64,000 bases of DNA, taken from the NCBI GenBank assembly GCA_023548195.1, contig JAJHZJ010000399.1:5833100-5897099 (forward strand), read 5' to 3'. Below are positions 11,420 through 22,440 of the stretch, piece by piece (positions within the stretch are counted from its first letter, which is position 1; every line of letters starts with the position of its first letter). The DNA is from Bettongia penicillata ogilbyi. Lineage: Eukaryota; Chordata; Mammalia; Diprotodontia; Potoroidae. The position numbers and the translations under genes were made by a program. The notes under the pieces are model-generated. The model did not search any database. It saw nothing but the letters and a program-made list of their open reading frames with translations, and was not told the origin of the DNA.

Positions 11420-12238
11420 TTCCCCAGCCAGTTACTTGACTTCTGAGATTCCTTTCCACCCCCGCCTGGATCCACCCAGCTAGTGCTTGGCCTCTGAGGT
11501 TTAAATGGGCTTTCCTTCTGCGGGCTGTCAATCAGTGAGCTTTAGTTCAGGTGCTGGGGTGGGGGCAGGGCCACCTCCCAGACTCTGATCCCTCAGGGGC
11601 TTTATGCAGAGACTTTCAGGAATGGAGCGGGTGGGGGCGGGGTGGGGGGCCCGTCTCCCAATCTCAGTTCCCTTGGGGGCTTTGAGCAGAAGCCTTCAGT
11701 AATAGAACAGGGTGGGGGCAGGGCCATCTCCCAGGCTCAGGTCCGTCAGGTTTTATGTGGGAATCTTCCGTAATGAAGATCCTGCCTGCTGTTCGGGGAT
11801 TCCTGAGTCCTGGGCCGCTGCTGCCTCAGCCGCTGGCCACACCTCTGCCTCTGCTGCTTCCTGCTCCCGTCTCACGGAGACTCCCTGCTTCCCCTCTCCT
11901 CCAGCCCGGCCTTCTCTCTCACTGACCTGTAGCTTCTGTGGGCGGAGGGACTTTCCTGGCTGCCGGAGCTTCCATCTCTGAAGCCTGCTCGGATCAGCTT
12001 CTCTGGGGCCGCGGCCAGGGCAGTGCTGGGGGTGGGGCCACTTTCCGGGGTGCGCCGGACCCTGGGGATGGGTCTCCAGGGCTCCCTGGAACGGAAATCT
12101 CTTCCACTCTGCTTCTGCACACCTTGTATTGACCCAGAAGTTATGGGGGACTCTTTTTACATTAATTTTATGGGCTTTTGGTTTCAGAGCTCGTAAACAT
12201 GCGTCCTTCTACTCTGCCATCTTGGCTCCACCCCCTGC
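11420..12238 (-). promoter_or_regulatory. HAL1-1 5' UTR / internal promoter region
   Basis: About 820 bases with GC content far above the surroundings and several CpGs. By analogy with L1 this region carries the internal pol II promoter. The first bases include GGAGCCAAGATGGCAGAG, whose AAGATGG core resembles the YY1 site at the start of human L1. The promoter role is inferred from the family. Confidence 0.6.
11556..11775 (-). repeat. Three tandem 73-80-base units in the HAL1-1 5' UTR
   Basis: The CTCCCA anchors on the plus strand lie at 11575, 11655 and 11728 (spacings 80 and 73). Each is embedded in a G-rich block, then 'CTCAG.TCC.T.AGG', then a segment ending 'TTCAG.AAT' or 'TTCCGTAAT'. 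HAL1-2 has the same three units with identical spacing. Confidence 0.85.
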
Positions 12239-12251
12239 CAATGATTTTTAT
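12239..12251. repeat. Target-site duplication, right copy (HAL1-1)
   Basis: CAATGATTTTTAT, identical to 9231-9243. L1-B ORF1 resumes directly after it. Confidence 0.9.
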
Positions 12252-13734
12252 ATATGAAAAAAGAAATCACAGAAAATTTAAAAGGAAAATTGGACAAATG
12301 GAAATGGAAGCATAAAACCTGAGTAAATTAGAGAGATGGAAAAGGCAGCACAACACTTAATTGGGAAAATTGGACAAATGGAAAAGAAAGCACAAACACC
12401 AACTGGAGAAAAAGAAACAATCAGACAGATGGAGAAAGTAATGTAAAAGTTAGCTGAAGAAAATAATTTGATAAAAATTAGAATTGGGCAAGTAGAAACT
12501 AATGGCTCTATGAGACATCAAGAATCAGTCAAATAGAATCTAAAGAATGAAAGGATAGAAGAAAATGCAAAATATCTACTTAGAAAAAAAATTGACTTGG
12601 GATATATATCCAGAAGAAAAAAAATCTAATAATTATTGGTCTACCAGAAAACCACGATGAAAAAAAGAGCCTGAATAATATCTTCCAAGAGATCATCAAG
12701 AAAAACTGCCCAGAAGTTCTAGATCTAGAGGAAGAAGTAATCATTGAATGAAACCACCATGCACCTTCATAAAGGGATTTGAAACTAAAAACGCCAAAGA
12801 ATACCACTGCCAAATTCCAGAACTATCAAGTGAAGGAGAAAATGCTACAGGCACTGAGAAATAAATCACACAAAATATTAGGGAGCTACAGTCAGGATCA
12901 CACAGGAAACTTGCAGCTTCTATATTAAAAGATTGAAGGAATTGGAATATGACATTCCATAAGGCAAAGGAGCTGGTACTACAAAGGTACTACAAGCCAG
13001 CAAAGTTGAGCATAATATTTCAGGCAAGGAGATGGACATTCCATGAAATAAGGGATTTCCAGACGTTCCTGATGAAAAGACCAGAGCTCAATCGAAAATT
13101 CAATCCTCAAAAACAAGTCTCAAGAGCTGAAAAAATGGTAAAGAGGGGAAAAAGTTGGTTATTCAATATGGGCAGACTGTTTACATCCCTATTAGGGAAG
13201 ATGATACTTGTTAATCTTGAGAACTGAATATTTGTCATGATATATAAAAGAGATATACATAGATAGGGAGAACGGGTATAAAGTAAATGATGTGATGATA
13301 AAAATGTGATTTAAGGGTGAGAAGGGATTGTAACAGGAGTTGTGGTAAGTAGGAGGCAGAAAATGGTAGATTACATCAGGGGAAGAGGCACAAAATTATA
13401 TTACAGTAGAGGGAAAGAGGGGAGGTGGTGAGCATTGTTTGATATTTAATCTCATTCAGTTTGGTTCAAGGAAGGAACAGCAAACACAGTAAAGTACAGA
13501 AATTTGACTAGCTCTATGGGAAGTAGGAGGGTAAGAGGGAAAGAAAATGGAGGGTAGGCTAAAAGGGAGGGAAGAAGTACTAATACTAAAGGGGAATAAA
13601 AGAGAAGTGGGGATTAAAGAAGGAAGGGAAGACTGAGGGAGGTGGTCATCACAAATTAAAGTTCTGTTGTAGAGGGGAAGGGAGAACTAAAAGCACAAAT
13701 GGTGGGAAAGAGGATGGAGGGAAAAATAAAGATA

Positions 13735-16700
13735 GTAATCATAAGTGTGAATGTGAATGGGATGAACTCTTGCATAAAAGAGACAGATAGCAGAATGCAT
13801 TAAAAATTATAATGTAACAATATATTGTTTACAAGAAACACATTTGAAATGGGGGAATATGCACAGGGTAAAGGCAAAAGTATGGAGCAGAATATGTTGT
13901 GCTTCCTCTGATGCAAAAAAGGAGAGGTAGCAATCCTAATCACAGACAAAACAAAAGCAGAAATAGATAAAATCAAGAGATAAGGAAGGAAACGCTATCC
14001 TACTAAAAGGCACCATAGACAATGAAACATTATCATTCCTAAACACATATGCTCCAAGAGGTATAGCATCCAAATTCACAGAGAAGTTAAGGAAGTTAAA
14101 GGAAGAAATGAGAGCAAAACTATACTACTGGTGGGGGACTTCAACTTCCCCCTTTCTGAACTGGATAAATCTAACCTCAAAATAAATGAGAAAGAAGTTA
14201 AGAAGATGAAAAAAACTCTGAATAAGATAGATATGATAGATCTCTGGAGAAAACTGAATGTGGATGGAAAGGAATGTACATTTTTTTTTCAGCAGTAAAT
14301 GACACACATACAAAAATTGGCCATGTGCTAGGGCATAAAGTCTCACAATTCCGTACAGATATGCAGAGATAGTGAATGCATCTTTCTCACATCATAATGC
14401 ACTGAAATTATATTTAATGAAAGGCCATAGAAAGATAGACCAAAATTATTTAAACACTAAATAAGCTAATTCTAAAGAATGAGTGGGTTAAACAGTAAAT
14501 CATAGAAACGATCAGTAACTTCATTCAAGAGAATGACAATAATTAGACAAACTATCAAATCTTATGGGGTATGGCAAATGTAGTTCTTAGAGAAAGTTTT
14601 GCATCTTTGAATCTCTACATGAATAAAACAGAGAAAGAGGAGATCAATGATTTGGACATGCATCTGAAAAAAACTCGAAAAAAGTAAATTGAAAACCCCT
14701 ATGTAAATAACAAATTAGAAATACTGAAAACCAAAGGAGAGATTAAAAAAAAACTGAAATTAAGAAAACTGTTAAACTAATAAATAAAACTAAGAGCTGG
14801 TTTTATGAAAAAGTCAATAAAACTGATAAACCTTTGGACAATTTGATTAAGAAAAAGAAGAAAACCAAATTACCAAAATCAAAAGTGAAAAGGGGGAATT
14901 GACTTCCAGGGAGGAAGAAGTTAAAACAATCATTGGAAATTGCTTTGCCCAACTGTATACCCATAAATTCGACAATCTAAATGAGATGGATAATTACTTT
15001 AAAAATATATACATTGCCCAGATTGGCAGAAGAGGAAATTGAATACTTCAATAACCCTATCTCAGAAAAAGAAACCGAAGAAGATATCAATGAACTCCCT
15101 AGGAAAAAATCTCCAGAGATGGATGGATTATTCAATCAAACATTTAGTGAGGTTAATTCTAATAGTATTATTTAAACTATTTGGGAAAATTGAGGAAGAA
15201 GGAATCCTCCCAAATTCTTTTTATGATATAAATATTACCTAACCAGGATACCTAAACCAGGAAGAACTAAAACAAAGAAAGAAAATTATAGACCAATTTT
15301 CTCTAATGAATGTAGATGCAAAAATTTTAAGTATGATTTTAGCTAAAAGAATACAGCAACTTATCACGAGAATAATACATTATGATCAGGTAGGATTTTT
15401 ACTGGGAATGCAAAGCTTGTTCAGTTTTAGGAAAACTATTAGCATTATTGATGATAGCAGCAGCCAAATTAACAGAAGCCACATGATTATCTGAACAGAT
15501 GCAGAACAAGCTTTGACAAAATATAACACCCATTCCTATTGAAAACACTGGAGAACATAGGACTCAATGGAACTTTTCCTAAAATAATAAGTGGTATCTA
15601 CCTAAAACACTCATCAAGTAATATATGCAGTGGGGATAAGCTAGATGCCTTTCCAATAAAATCACAGGTGAAACAAAGATGTCCATTATCACCACTATTA
15701 TTCAATATGGTGCTAGACATGGTAGCTGTAGCAGTAACAGAAGAAAAAGACATGTAAGGAATTAGAACAGGCAAAGAAGAAACAAAGTTTTCATTCTTTG
15801 CGGGTGATATGATGCTATCTTTTGAGAATCTCAGAGAATCAATTAAAAAAAACTACTTGAAATAAAAAAAAAAAAAAACCTTTGGCAAAGTTACAGGTTG
15901 CAAAATAAACCCACACAAATTATCTGCATTCCTATATAGTACTAACAAAGCACAATAATTAAACCTAAGGTAGATACTATAAAATATTTGGGATCCTGCC
16001 TGCCAAAACAAACTTAGGTACTATATGAGCACAATTACAAAACACATTTTGCACAAATAAAGTCAGATCTACATAAGTAGAAAAACATCAGCTACTTATG
16101 GGTAGGATGAGCCAAGATAATAAAAATGACAATCCTATCTAAATTAACTTACTTTTTCAGTGCCATATGAACCATACTATAAGATAAATATTTTCTAGAA
16201 CTAGTAAAAATAATATCAAAATTCATCTGGAAGAACAAGAAGTCCAAAATATCAAGGCAAGTAATGAGAAGTAATCCTAGGGAAGTTGGCCTAGCCCTAC
16301 CAGATCTCAAATTATATTATAAAGCAACAATTATGAAAAACACTTGGTAGTGGCTAAGAAACAGAGGAGTAGATTAGTGGAATATGTTAGATACTCAAGA
16401 TTCAGAAGTTAATGAATACAAGGACCCCAGCTACTAGGATAAGAACATACTGTTTCACAAAAATAGCTGAGAAAATTGGATAACAGTGTGGGGGAAACTG
16501 GTCATAAACCCATATCTGACACCAGACACAAGAATGAAGTCCAAATTGGTACATAATCTAGGTATAACGATTGATACTATAAACAAATTAGTGGAGCAAG
16601 GAATACTGTATTTATCAAATTTATGGAGAAGTTCTTGATGAAACAATAGACAGAAAATATTATGAAAGGCAAAATGGATAATTTTGATTACATTAAATTG

Positions 16701-17280
16701 AAAAGTTTTTGCATAATCATATCCAATGCAACCAAGGTTAAGAGGGAAGCAGAAAACTGGGAAAGAAATTTTGCTGCTAGTGTCTGTGATAAAGGCCTCA
16801 TTTCCAAAATATATAAAGAACTTAGTCAAGTGTATGAGAACATGTCATTCTCCAACTGATAAATGGTCAAAGGACATGAACATGTAATTTTCAGAGGAAG
16901 AAATTAAAACTATATGTAGTCATATAAAAATGTTCTAAATCACTATTGATTAGTGAGATGCCAATCAAAACAACACTGTTTCCATATCACACCTCTCACA
17001 TTGGCTAACATGAAAAAATAAGATGATGTTAAATATTGGAGAATATATGGGAGAGTTGAAACAATAATTCATTGTTGGTGGAGCTGTAAGCTGATCCAAC
17101 CATTCTGGAGAGAATTTGGAAATATGCCCAAAGGACTACAAATGGGAAATGGCTGATCAAGTTGTGGTATATGAATGTAATAAAATAATGTTTGATGTAA
17201 TAAACAGTGAACAGGAAGACTTCATGGAGGCCTGAATGGAGTTACTGAGTGAAAGGAGCAGAACAGTAAGACTTACAGTG
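13735..17280 (+). pseudogene. L1-B ORF2 (endonuclease/reverse transcriptase) pseudogene
   Basis: The endonuclease start lies near 13735 ('VNVNGMNS'), with 'QETHLK' near 13830 and 'SFSHHNALKL' near 14380. There the catalytic S-D-H reads S-H-H: His is present and Asp is changed. The reverse-transcriptase part includes 'KSPEMDG' (about 15110) and the active-site segment at 15797-15808, which reads F-A-G-D instead of F-A-D-D, so a catalytic Asp is lost. The C-terminal Cys/His segment ('IHCWWSCKL') is near 17065-17100. Many frameshifts break the frame, and the copy is inactive. Confidence 0.8.
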
Positions 17281-18224
17281 TGTGAGGACTGTTTCTCATA
17301 GACTTAGCACTTCCAAACATTGTAAGAACCTAAAACATTCCCCAAATACTCTTGAGGCAAAATGCTATCCACATCCAGAGAAGGGGCTATGAAACTGGGA
17401 TATAGAAGGAAGCAAACCACTTTCTCTTGTCTTGTGTTTTGTTTTTGTTTGGTATTTCTCATCATTTCTCCCACTTATTTTATTTCTTCTTTGTAACATC
17501 ACTAATTTGAAAATGTGTTTAATAAAAATATATATGTAGAACCCATATAAGATTGCATTTCTTGGGGCAGAAGGGGGAATGATTTGGCAGAAAATTAAGA
17601 CTTATGGAAGTGATTGTTGAAAATTGAAAGCAATAAACTTATAAATAATGAAAAAATGTGTCCCTCTACTTTAAAATACTTGTGGGTGCTAATGGGTTTG
17701 GCTTCCCTAATTTTATTACCTCTAAAGAAAACGTTTTCGGTATATTGTGAGAAGTTCAGCTTTTCTATTTCACAATTGGAAAGCTTCTTCATTTCTTTCT
17801 GTATTGAAGGAAACATTTGCAGAGCATTTGCAGGGCACTTTTTTTCTATCTTCTTAATAAATGCAAATTATCTCTTCCCTAAGAAATAAACCAGATGGTA
17901 AGATTTTCAGAGTCTTAACAAAATAAATGAAGACAAATCCAAGGTCAGTAACGGTCTTTTCTAGACCAATGATCTATCTCTAGGCTTTTTGATCACTTGC
18001 CCATTTCAGTATTAAAAAGGACATTTCCCCAGGTACCCTAAATGTATATTTTATGTTCAAAATATATACATGGATAGCAGTGCTAATTGTTAAATTTGTG
18101 CAAAACTGGAAACAAAATGCTGAATTTTGATGCTTTAAAAGTTTGTAAATTTTGAAATCATATTTGGTGTTCAAATCATTAGGAAGTCACTGAATTTCAT
18201 TGGATGTTAGAGAGAGATGGTCAA

Positions 18225-18810
18225 ATTTGTACTTTGGAATAGAATCTTCACAGGTATATGGAGGATGAGTTGCAATAAGGAGAGACTTGAGTCTGGCAAT
18301 CCAATTAGTAGGCAATTATAATGGTCCAAGTTAGAGGGGAGAAGGATTTTAACCAGGGTGATGGCTGAAAGAAGGAAGAGAAGGGAGAATATATGAGATA
18401 ATGGGTTGAATGAAGGCATGGCAGGACTTGGCACTAGTTTAGTTATGGAGAATTGTGTGAAATGGAAACTCCACATTGACATTGAGATTTTAAGCTTGGC
18501 TGAATGGGAGCCTAATAGTGCCCTGGACAATAATAAGGAAGTTCAAAAAGGGGAAGGTTTTATTTGTTTGGTTGGTTGACTTTTGATTTGTTTGTTTGGT
18601 TTTCTTGAGAGGAGGCAACAAAGATAATGTCTTATTTTGGACACATTATAAGTGAGTTGTCTACAGGACATCTAGTTCAGTCTGACCAAAAAACAATTTA
18701 AGCACCTAGGCAAGAGTCTATTATTGAATATGTAGATCTAGAAATCATCTGTAAAGACATGATTGAACCTATAGGATCAGAGAGGATCACAAGTAGGAGG
18801 AAAATCGAGA
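18225..18810 (+). repeat. Ancient mammalian interspersed repeat, family uncertain
   Basis: Landmarks in order: 'GAGAGACTTGAGTCTGGCAA', 'CCAATTAGTAGGCAATTATAA', 'GGTCCAAG', 'GGGTGATGGCTGAAAG', 'CAGGACTTGGCAC', 'GTGCCCTGGACAATAATAAGG', 'TTTTGGACACATTATAAG', 'CTACAGGACATCTAGTTCAG' and 'AGAAATCATCTGTAAAGA'. I recognise this as a widely dispersed old mammalian repeat but cannot name its family reliably. The 107-codon reverse frame across 18207-18530 is a by-product of it. Confidence 0.55.
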
Positions 18811-19889
18811 ATAGTAATCAAGCCTGAGCTGGCAAATGTTTATTAACTAGTCTTGGGAACTGTGGTAGGGGGAGGGACAAAGGGATGAGATGAAGGACAT
18901 ATGCACAAAATCTTCTAAGTTTAAAGTACTTTATTAACACTTTATTGAATTTAAACAACAAAAACAAACCTGAATAAAATAGGCTTTTTTTTAAAACAGA
19001 TTGCCAAGTTTTGATGTGTAAATACTCACATAGAAAATTTAACTACCAGCTCTCCTTGATTAGCACTACCTTTAGCACACCATTGAAAATATTGCAAAAC
19101 TGAAAGAGAGAAGAAAGTAAATAGGAGAAATTTAATAAATGCTCATTGACTGGTTTATTCATATTTATATCCTCCAATTGAATGATCAAACAACCTTTGG
19201 AGTTATGTCTCTACCCTAGGTCTGCACAACATGCAGCTTGCTTGCAGCTCACCAAAGGATTTCCAATGAACCTAAAAAATGTAGGGTTGGCACTGCACAC
19301 TCTCTCCTGTTTGTCACATGACCTGGAGCAACCAACCATGGTCCATTTGTTTCTAATCTAACCCATCTGTGACCCAAAGAAGTTTAGGTTATTTTAATTT
19401 TGACACCTACATATGGATGAAGTTGTCCAGGTCTGCTCTACCCTCTTATTAAGTCCCCCCTTCTCGGGGGTGTGGTGCCCATTTTGGAGACACAAGATTC
19501 ATCATTAAGAAATGAAAATTTCGATCAGAAAAATGTCAAGAAAATGGGAATGGGCAGCATTAACTGGCAGCAAATGATGTTCTTTATCTACTTTATGGGG
19601 AAAAAAATAGCCTGGTATGGTGTGTTTTTGTGGAGGCAACTTGCTATTATGCCTCACTTAACTGAGTTACACCAGGGTAGTTTTAAGAGAAAACAACACA
19701 CTTCTTTCAGGTAGGAACTATATTTTACTTTTCGCAATTCACAGTGCCAACCAAATGAGCTTGCACAGAGTAGACAGAGAAAGAGGAAGAGACAGGGATA
19801 GGGATTCAACCTGCGATTGAATTGCTTTCCTGGGCACCCTTGGTGAAGGGCTCTTTCTATTTATGGATATTCTCTGTACTGTATTCTGA

Positions 19890-20010
19890 GGCTCACCTGA
19901 AACACTGAGAGTTTAATTGTCTTGCTCAGGGTCACACAGGCAATATGTCTCAAAAGCAAGGTATGAAGTAGGGTTTGCTTTGCTAAAAGACATACTGTCT
20001 ATCTTCTATA
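19890..20010 (-). mobile_element. MIR-like SINE fragment, reverse
   Basis: The plus strand reads 'AATTGTCTTGCTCAGGGTCACACAGGCAATATGTCTCAAAAGCAAGGTATGAAGTAGGG'-type sequence. This is the reverse of the MIR/MAR core around 'ctgtgtgaccctgggcaagtca'. Only the core region is visible. Confidence 0.55.
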
Positions 20011-20013
20011 CAA

Positions 20014-20210
20014 GGAGTGAAAAGCCTGCACCTTGAGGCCCCATGTAGCCTTCTAGGTCCTTGGATGCAGCCATTTGACTAAATCCAAATTTTAGGGAAC
20101 AAATTCTTTAGTTAAGGAAATTTGTTCTGTAAAGTTTGGATTTAATCAAAGGACCACACCTGAGGACCAAGAAGGCCACATGTGGCCTCCAGGCTGCAGG
20201 TTCCCCATCC
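20014..20210. mobile_element. Palindromic hAT-like MITE, about 197 bases
   Basis: The two halves are inverted copies of each other. The left end GGAGTGAAAAGCCTGCACC.TGAGGCC pairs with the reverse complement of the right end GGCCTCCAGGCTGCAGGTTCCCCATCC. Further in, 'AAATCCAAATTTTAGGGAACAAATT' pairs with 'AATTTGTTCTGTAAAGTTTGGATTT'. I recognise this palindrome type as a dispersed hAT-derived MITE of marsupials from memory. A clear 8-base target duplication is not visible (CTATACAA left, CTGTATAG right, 5 of 8). It would form one long hairpin if transcribed. Confidence 0.65.
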
Positions 20211-21966
20211 TTTTCTGTATAGTAGAGACGTCAATAAATATGTGCAGAATTATTTTTTTCCATTTAATAGTATTTTCACAATTCAAGCTAGATTTCAACA
20301 TTGATTTTTGTAATATTTTGAGTTCTGAATATTTTCTCCATCCTTCTTTTCTCTGCCCACTCCCCAAGTCAGTAAGAAGTCTGATACAGGTTATACATGT
20401 ATGATCAGTTTAAACATATTTCCACATTACTCATGTTGTGAAAGAGAATCAGAGCAAAAGGGGAAAATCACAAGGAAGACAAAAACACAACCAAAAGTGA
20501 AAATAGTATGCTTTGATCTGCATTCATATTCTATAGCTCTTTCCCTGAAAGTGGATAGCATTTTTCTTTGTGAGCTTTTTGGAGTTGTCTTAGATCCTTT
20601 TATTACTGAAAAGAACCAAATCTATCAAAGATGATCAACATACAATGTTGCAGTTACAATGTACCGTGTTCTCCTGGTTCTGCTCACTTGTCTGAATCAA
20701 TTTGTGTAAGCCTTGCCTGGTTTTTCTGGTCTGCTTGGTCATTTATTATAACACAATAGTATTCTGTCACATTCATATACCTCAACTTGTTCAGCAACTG
20801 CCTAAGTGATGGGCATCCCTTCAATTTCCAATACTTTGCCATCATAAAAGCAGGTGCTATAAGTATTTTTTTTATGTGTATACTTTTCCCTTTTTATGGT
20901 CTCTTTGTAATACGTACCTGGTAGTGGTATTGCTGGATCAAAGGGTATGCATAATTTCATTGCCCTTGGACATAGTTTCAAATTAATCTCCAGAATGACT
21001 GAATCACTTCATAACTCCAACAACAATGCACTAGTGTTCCAATTTTCCCACATCTTCTCCAACAATTATTTTCCTTTTCTATCATATTAGCAAATCTGAT
21101 AGATGTGAGATGATACCTCAGAATTTTTTATTCTGCATTTCTCTAATCAATAATGATCTAGAACACTTTTTCATATAACAATATATAGTTTTAATTTCTT
21201 CCTCTGAAAATTGTCTATTCATATTCTTTGACCATTTATAAATTGGGGAATGGTTTATATTCTTATAAATTCAATTCAATTTTCTCTATATATATTAGAA
21301 ATGAGACCTTTGTCAGAGACACTGTAAAAATTGTTTCCCAGTTTTCCTTTTAATCTGGATTGAATTGATTTTGTATGTGTAAAACCATCTGGATTTAATG
21401 ATCAATTTTGCATTTCATAATATTCTTTATCACTTTTTGATGATAAATTCTTCTCTTCTCCATAGATCTGACAGGCAAATTGCTCCCTGCTCTCCTCTGT
21501 ATCTAAATAATTTTTACCTTATCTTGGCATTTGGTGCAACATGTTGGTCTATGTCTAGTTACTACCATATTATTTTTTTAGTTTTCCCAGCAAGAAAATT
21601 TTGCCATATAGTAAGTTCTTACACAGAAGCTAAAACCCTGGGTTTATTAAAAAAAATAGATTACTATAGTTATTGACTACTGTGTCTTGTGTACCTAGCC
21701 TGTAGCAGTGACCCATTACTCTATTTGTTAGCCAGTATCAAATAATTTTGATAATTATTACTTTATAATATAGTTTTAAATCCAATAAGGGAAAGAAAAC
21801 TTTTTCTCTCATGAATTCCTTTGATATTCTGGACTTTTTTTCCAGACAAATTTTGTTATTGCTTTTTCTAGCTCAATAAAACATACATATTTACTAGCTT
21901 GATTAGTATGGCACTGAATAAATAAATAATTTTGGTAGAATTTTCATTTTCCTTATATTAGCTTAG

Positions 21967-21971
21967 CTTAC
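21967..21971. repeat. 5-base target duplication, left (solo LTR)
   Basis: CTTAC here against CCTAC at 22436-22440. The undisturbed L1 sequence at this point in other copies has AGCCTACCCATGA, so both flanks match one ancestral site. Confidence 0.65.
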
Positions 21972-22435
21972 TGTATTGTTAATGTTTTTTGCATAATGGG
22001 AAGATCTTTCCCATCAACTACTAGACTCATGTGACCTGTCTGAGTAACATGGAAAGTTGAGTCACATGAGTCTGTTGTGGGAGGAGCTTGCCCAAGGGAT
22101 AGAGCAGGAAGAGAGTAGCAGAGCTAAGAGGAAGTTGTTCACAGCAGTTAGAGCTGATGAAAGAAAAGAAGCAGGCAGAAAGCTATGAGTGACTGTGGGA
22201 AGGCCTTAGCAAGGGGAAGAGTCAGGGTTGATGGTGCCATTGCATTGTTATTGTGTATAGATTTCCTTGTTGTTAATATGGACTTGGCTTTCTGGTTTTG
22301 GGATTTGGCTTTCCACTGTATAAATAAATGTTTTGACTGTGTCTTCCATGTGAAGAGTATTTTATATTTTGCAATTCGATATGCTGGCATATGTTTAGAC
22401 ACCATAGGTGCTTTGAATATCCTGTTGGCACTACA
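21972..22435 (+). mobile_element. Solo LTR, ERV-L-like, 464 bases
   Basis: The block starts TG and ends CA, with a 5-base duplication on each side, inside the L1-C ORF2 frame. An AATAAA signal lies at 22323-22328, 107 bases before the end. Its 3' half matches the reverse-strand LTR at 55749-56184. The match includes a shared GCATTGTTATTGTGTATAGA, 'AATAAATGTTTTG', a 'CTTCCATGT' block and the end 'CTACA'. The polyadenylation signal is 107-110 bases from the end in both. The 5-base duplication agrees with the usual ERV-L pattern. With no internal sequence, it is a solo LTR left by recombination. Confidence 0.75.
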
Positions 22436-22440
22436 CCTAC
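22436..22440. repeat. 5-base target duplication, right (solo LTR)
   Basis: CCTAC, paired with CTTAC at 21967-21971. L1-C ORF2 homology (CCTACCAATGAGCAACTG) resumes immediately. Confidence 0.65.

Larger units (their letters stand above)
9244..12238 (-). mobile_element. HAL1-1: young reverse HAL1 (half-L1), full length
   Basis: A 2,995-base element in reverse orientation, flanked by a perfect 13-base duplication and inserted in L1-B ORF1. On its own strand it has a GC-rich 5' UTR (12238-11420) starting near GGAGCCAAGATGGCAGAG, a single ORF (11419-10320), a 3' UTR with a TG microsatellite and G-rich tracts, and an imperfect A-tail at about 9244-9330. There is no ORF2. HAL1 elements are known L1 descendants that keep only ORF1 and are mobilised by L1 ORF2p in trans. 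The near identity to HAL1-2 indicates recent activity of the family. Confidence 0.9.
9019..13130 (+). pseudogene. L1-B ORF1 pseudogene, split by HAL1-1
   Basis: The N-terminal part is 9019-9243. HAL1-1 then interrupts, and the frame homology resumes at 12252 and continues to about 13130. The C-terminal part is best preserved at 12949-13227. There 'YYKPAKLSIIFQARRWTFHE' and 'FQTFLMKRPELNRKF' match the C-terminal domain of L1 ORF1p. The RRM segment near 12610-12660 reads approximately 'RRKKSNNYWSTRKPR', so it is decayed. It encoded the trimeric RNA-binding chaperone of the L1 ribonucleoprotein. It is non-functional because of the insertion and many frame breaks. Confidence 0.75.
8236..17655 (+). 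mobile_element. L1-B: forward full-structure L1, interrupted by HAL1-1
   Basis: The 5' leader (about 8262-8360) contains 'GTAAGTCACCTACTGGGAGCC' and is homologous to the leaders of L1-A and L1-E. Then come the L1 5' end at about 8360 and ORF1 from 9019, split at 9243/12252 by HAL1-1. A purine-rich spacer spans 13140-13730, ORF2 about 13735-17280, and the 3' UTR ends with A-rich sequence near 17655. Removing the 2,995-base insertion leaves about 6.4 kb, normal for L1. Both ORFs carry many lesions. Confidence 0.85.
17656..20013. other. Non-L1 island with old repeats
   Basis: No L1 homology. It contains an ancient interspersed repeat (about 18225-18810) and a MIR-like fragment (about 19890-20010). 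The rest, including 17660-18220 and 18830-19880, shows no repeat or coding sequence I recognise. The longest reading frames (about 90-107 codons) have no recognisable domain. Confidence 0.5.

Noticed and set aside
18207..18530. 107-codon reverse frame
   Set aside because: Lies in the ancient interspersed repeat. Low-complexity hydrophobic translation, not a gene.
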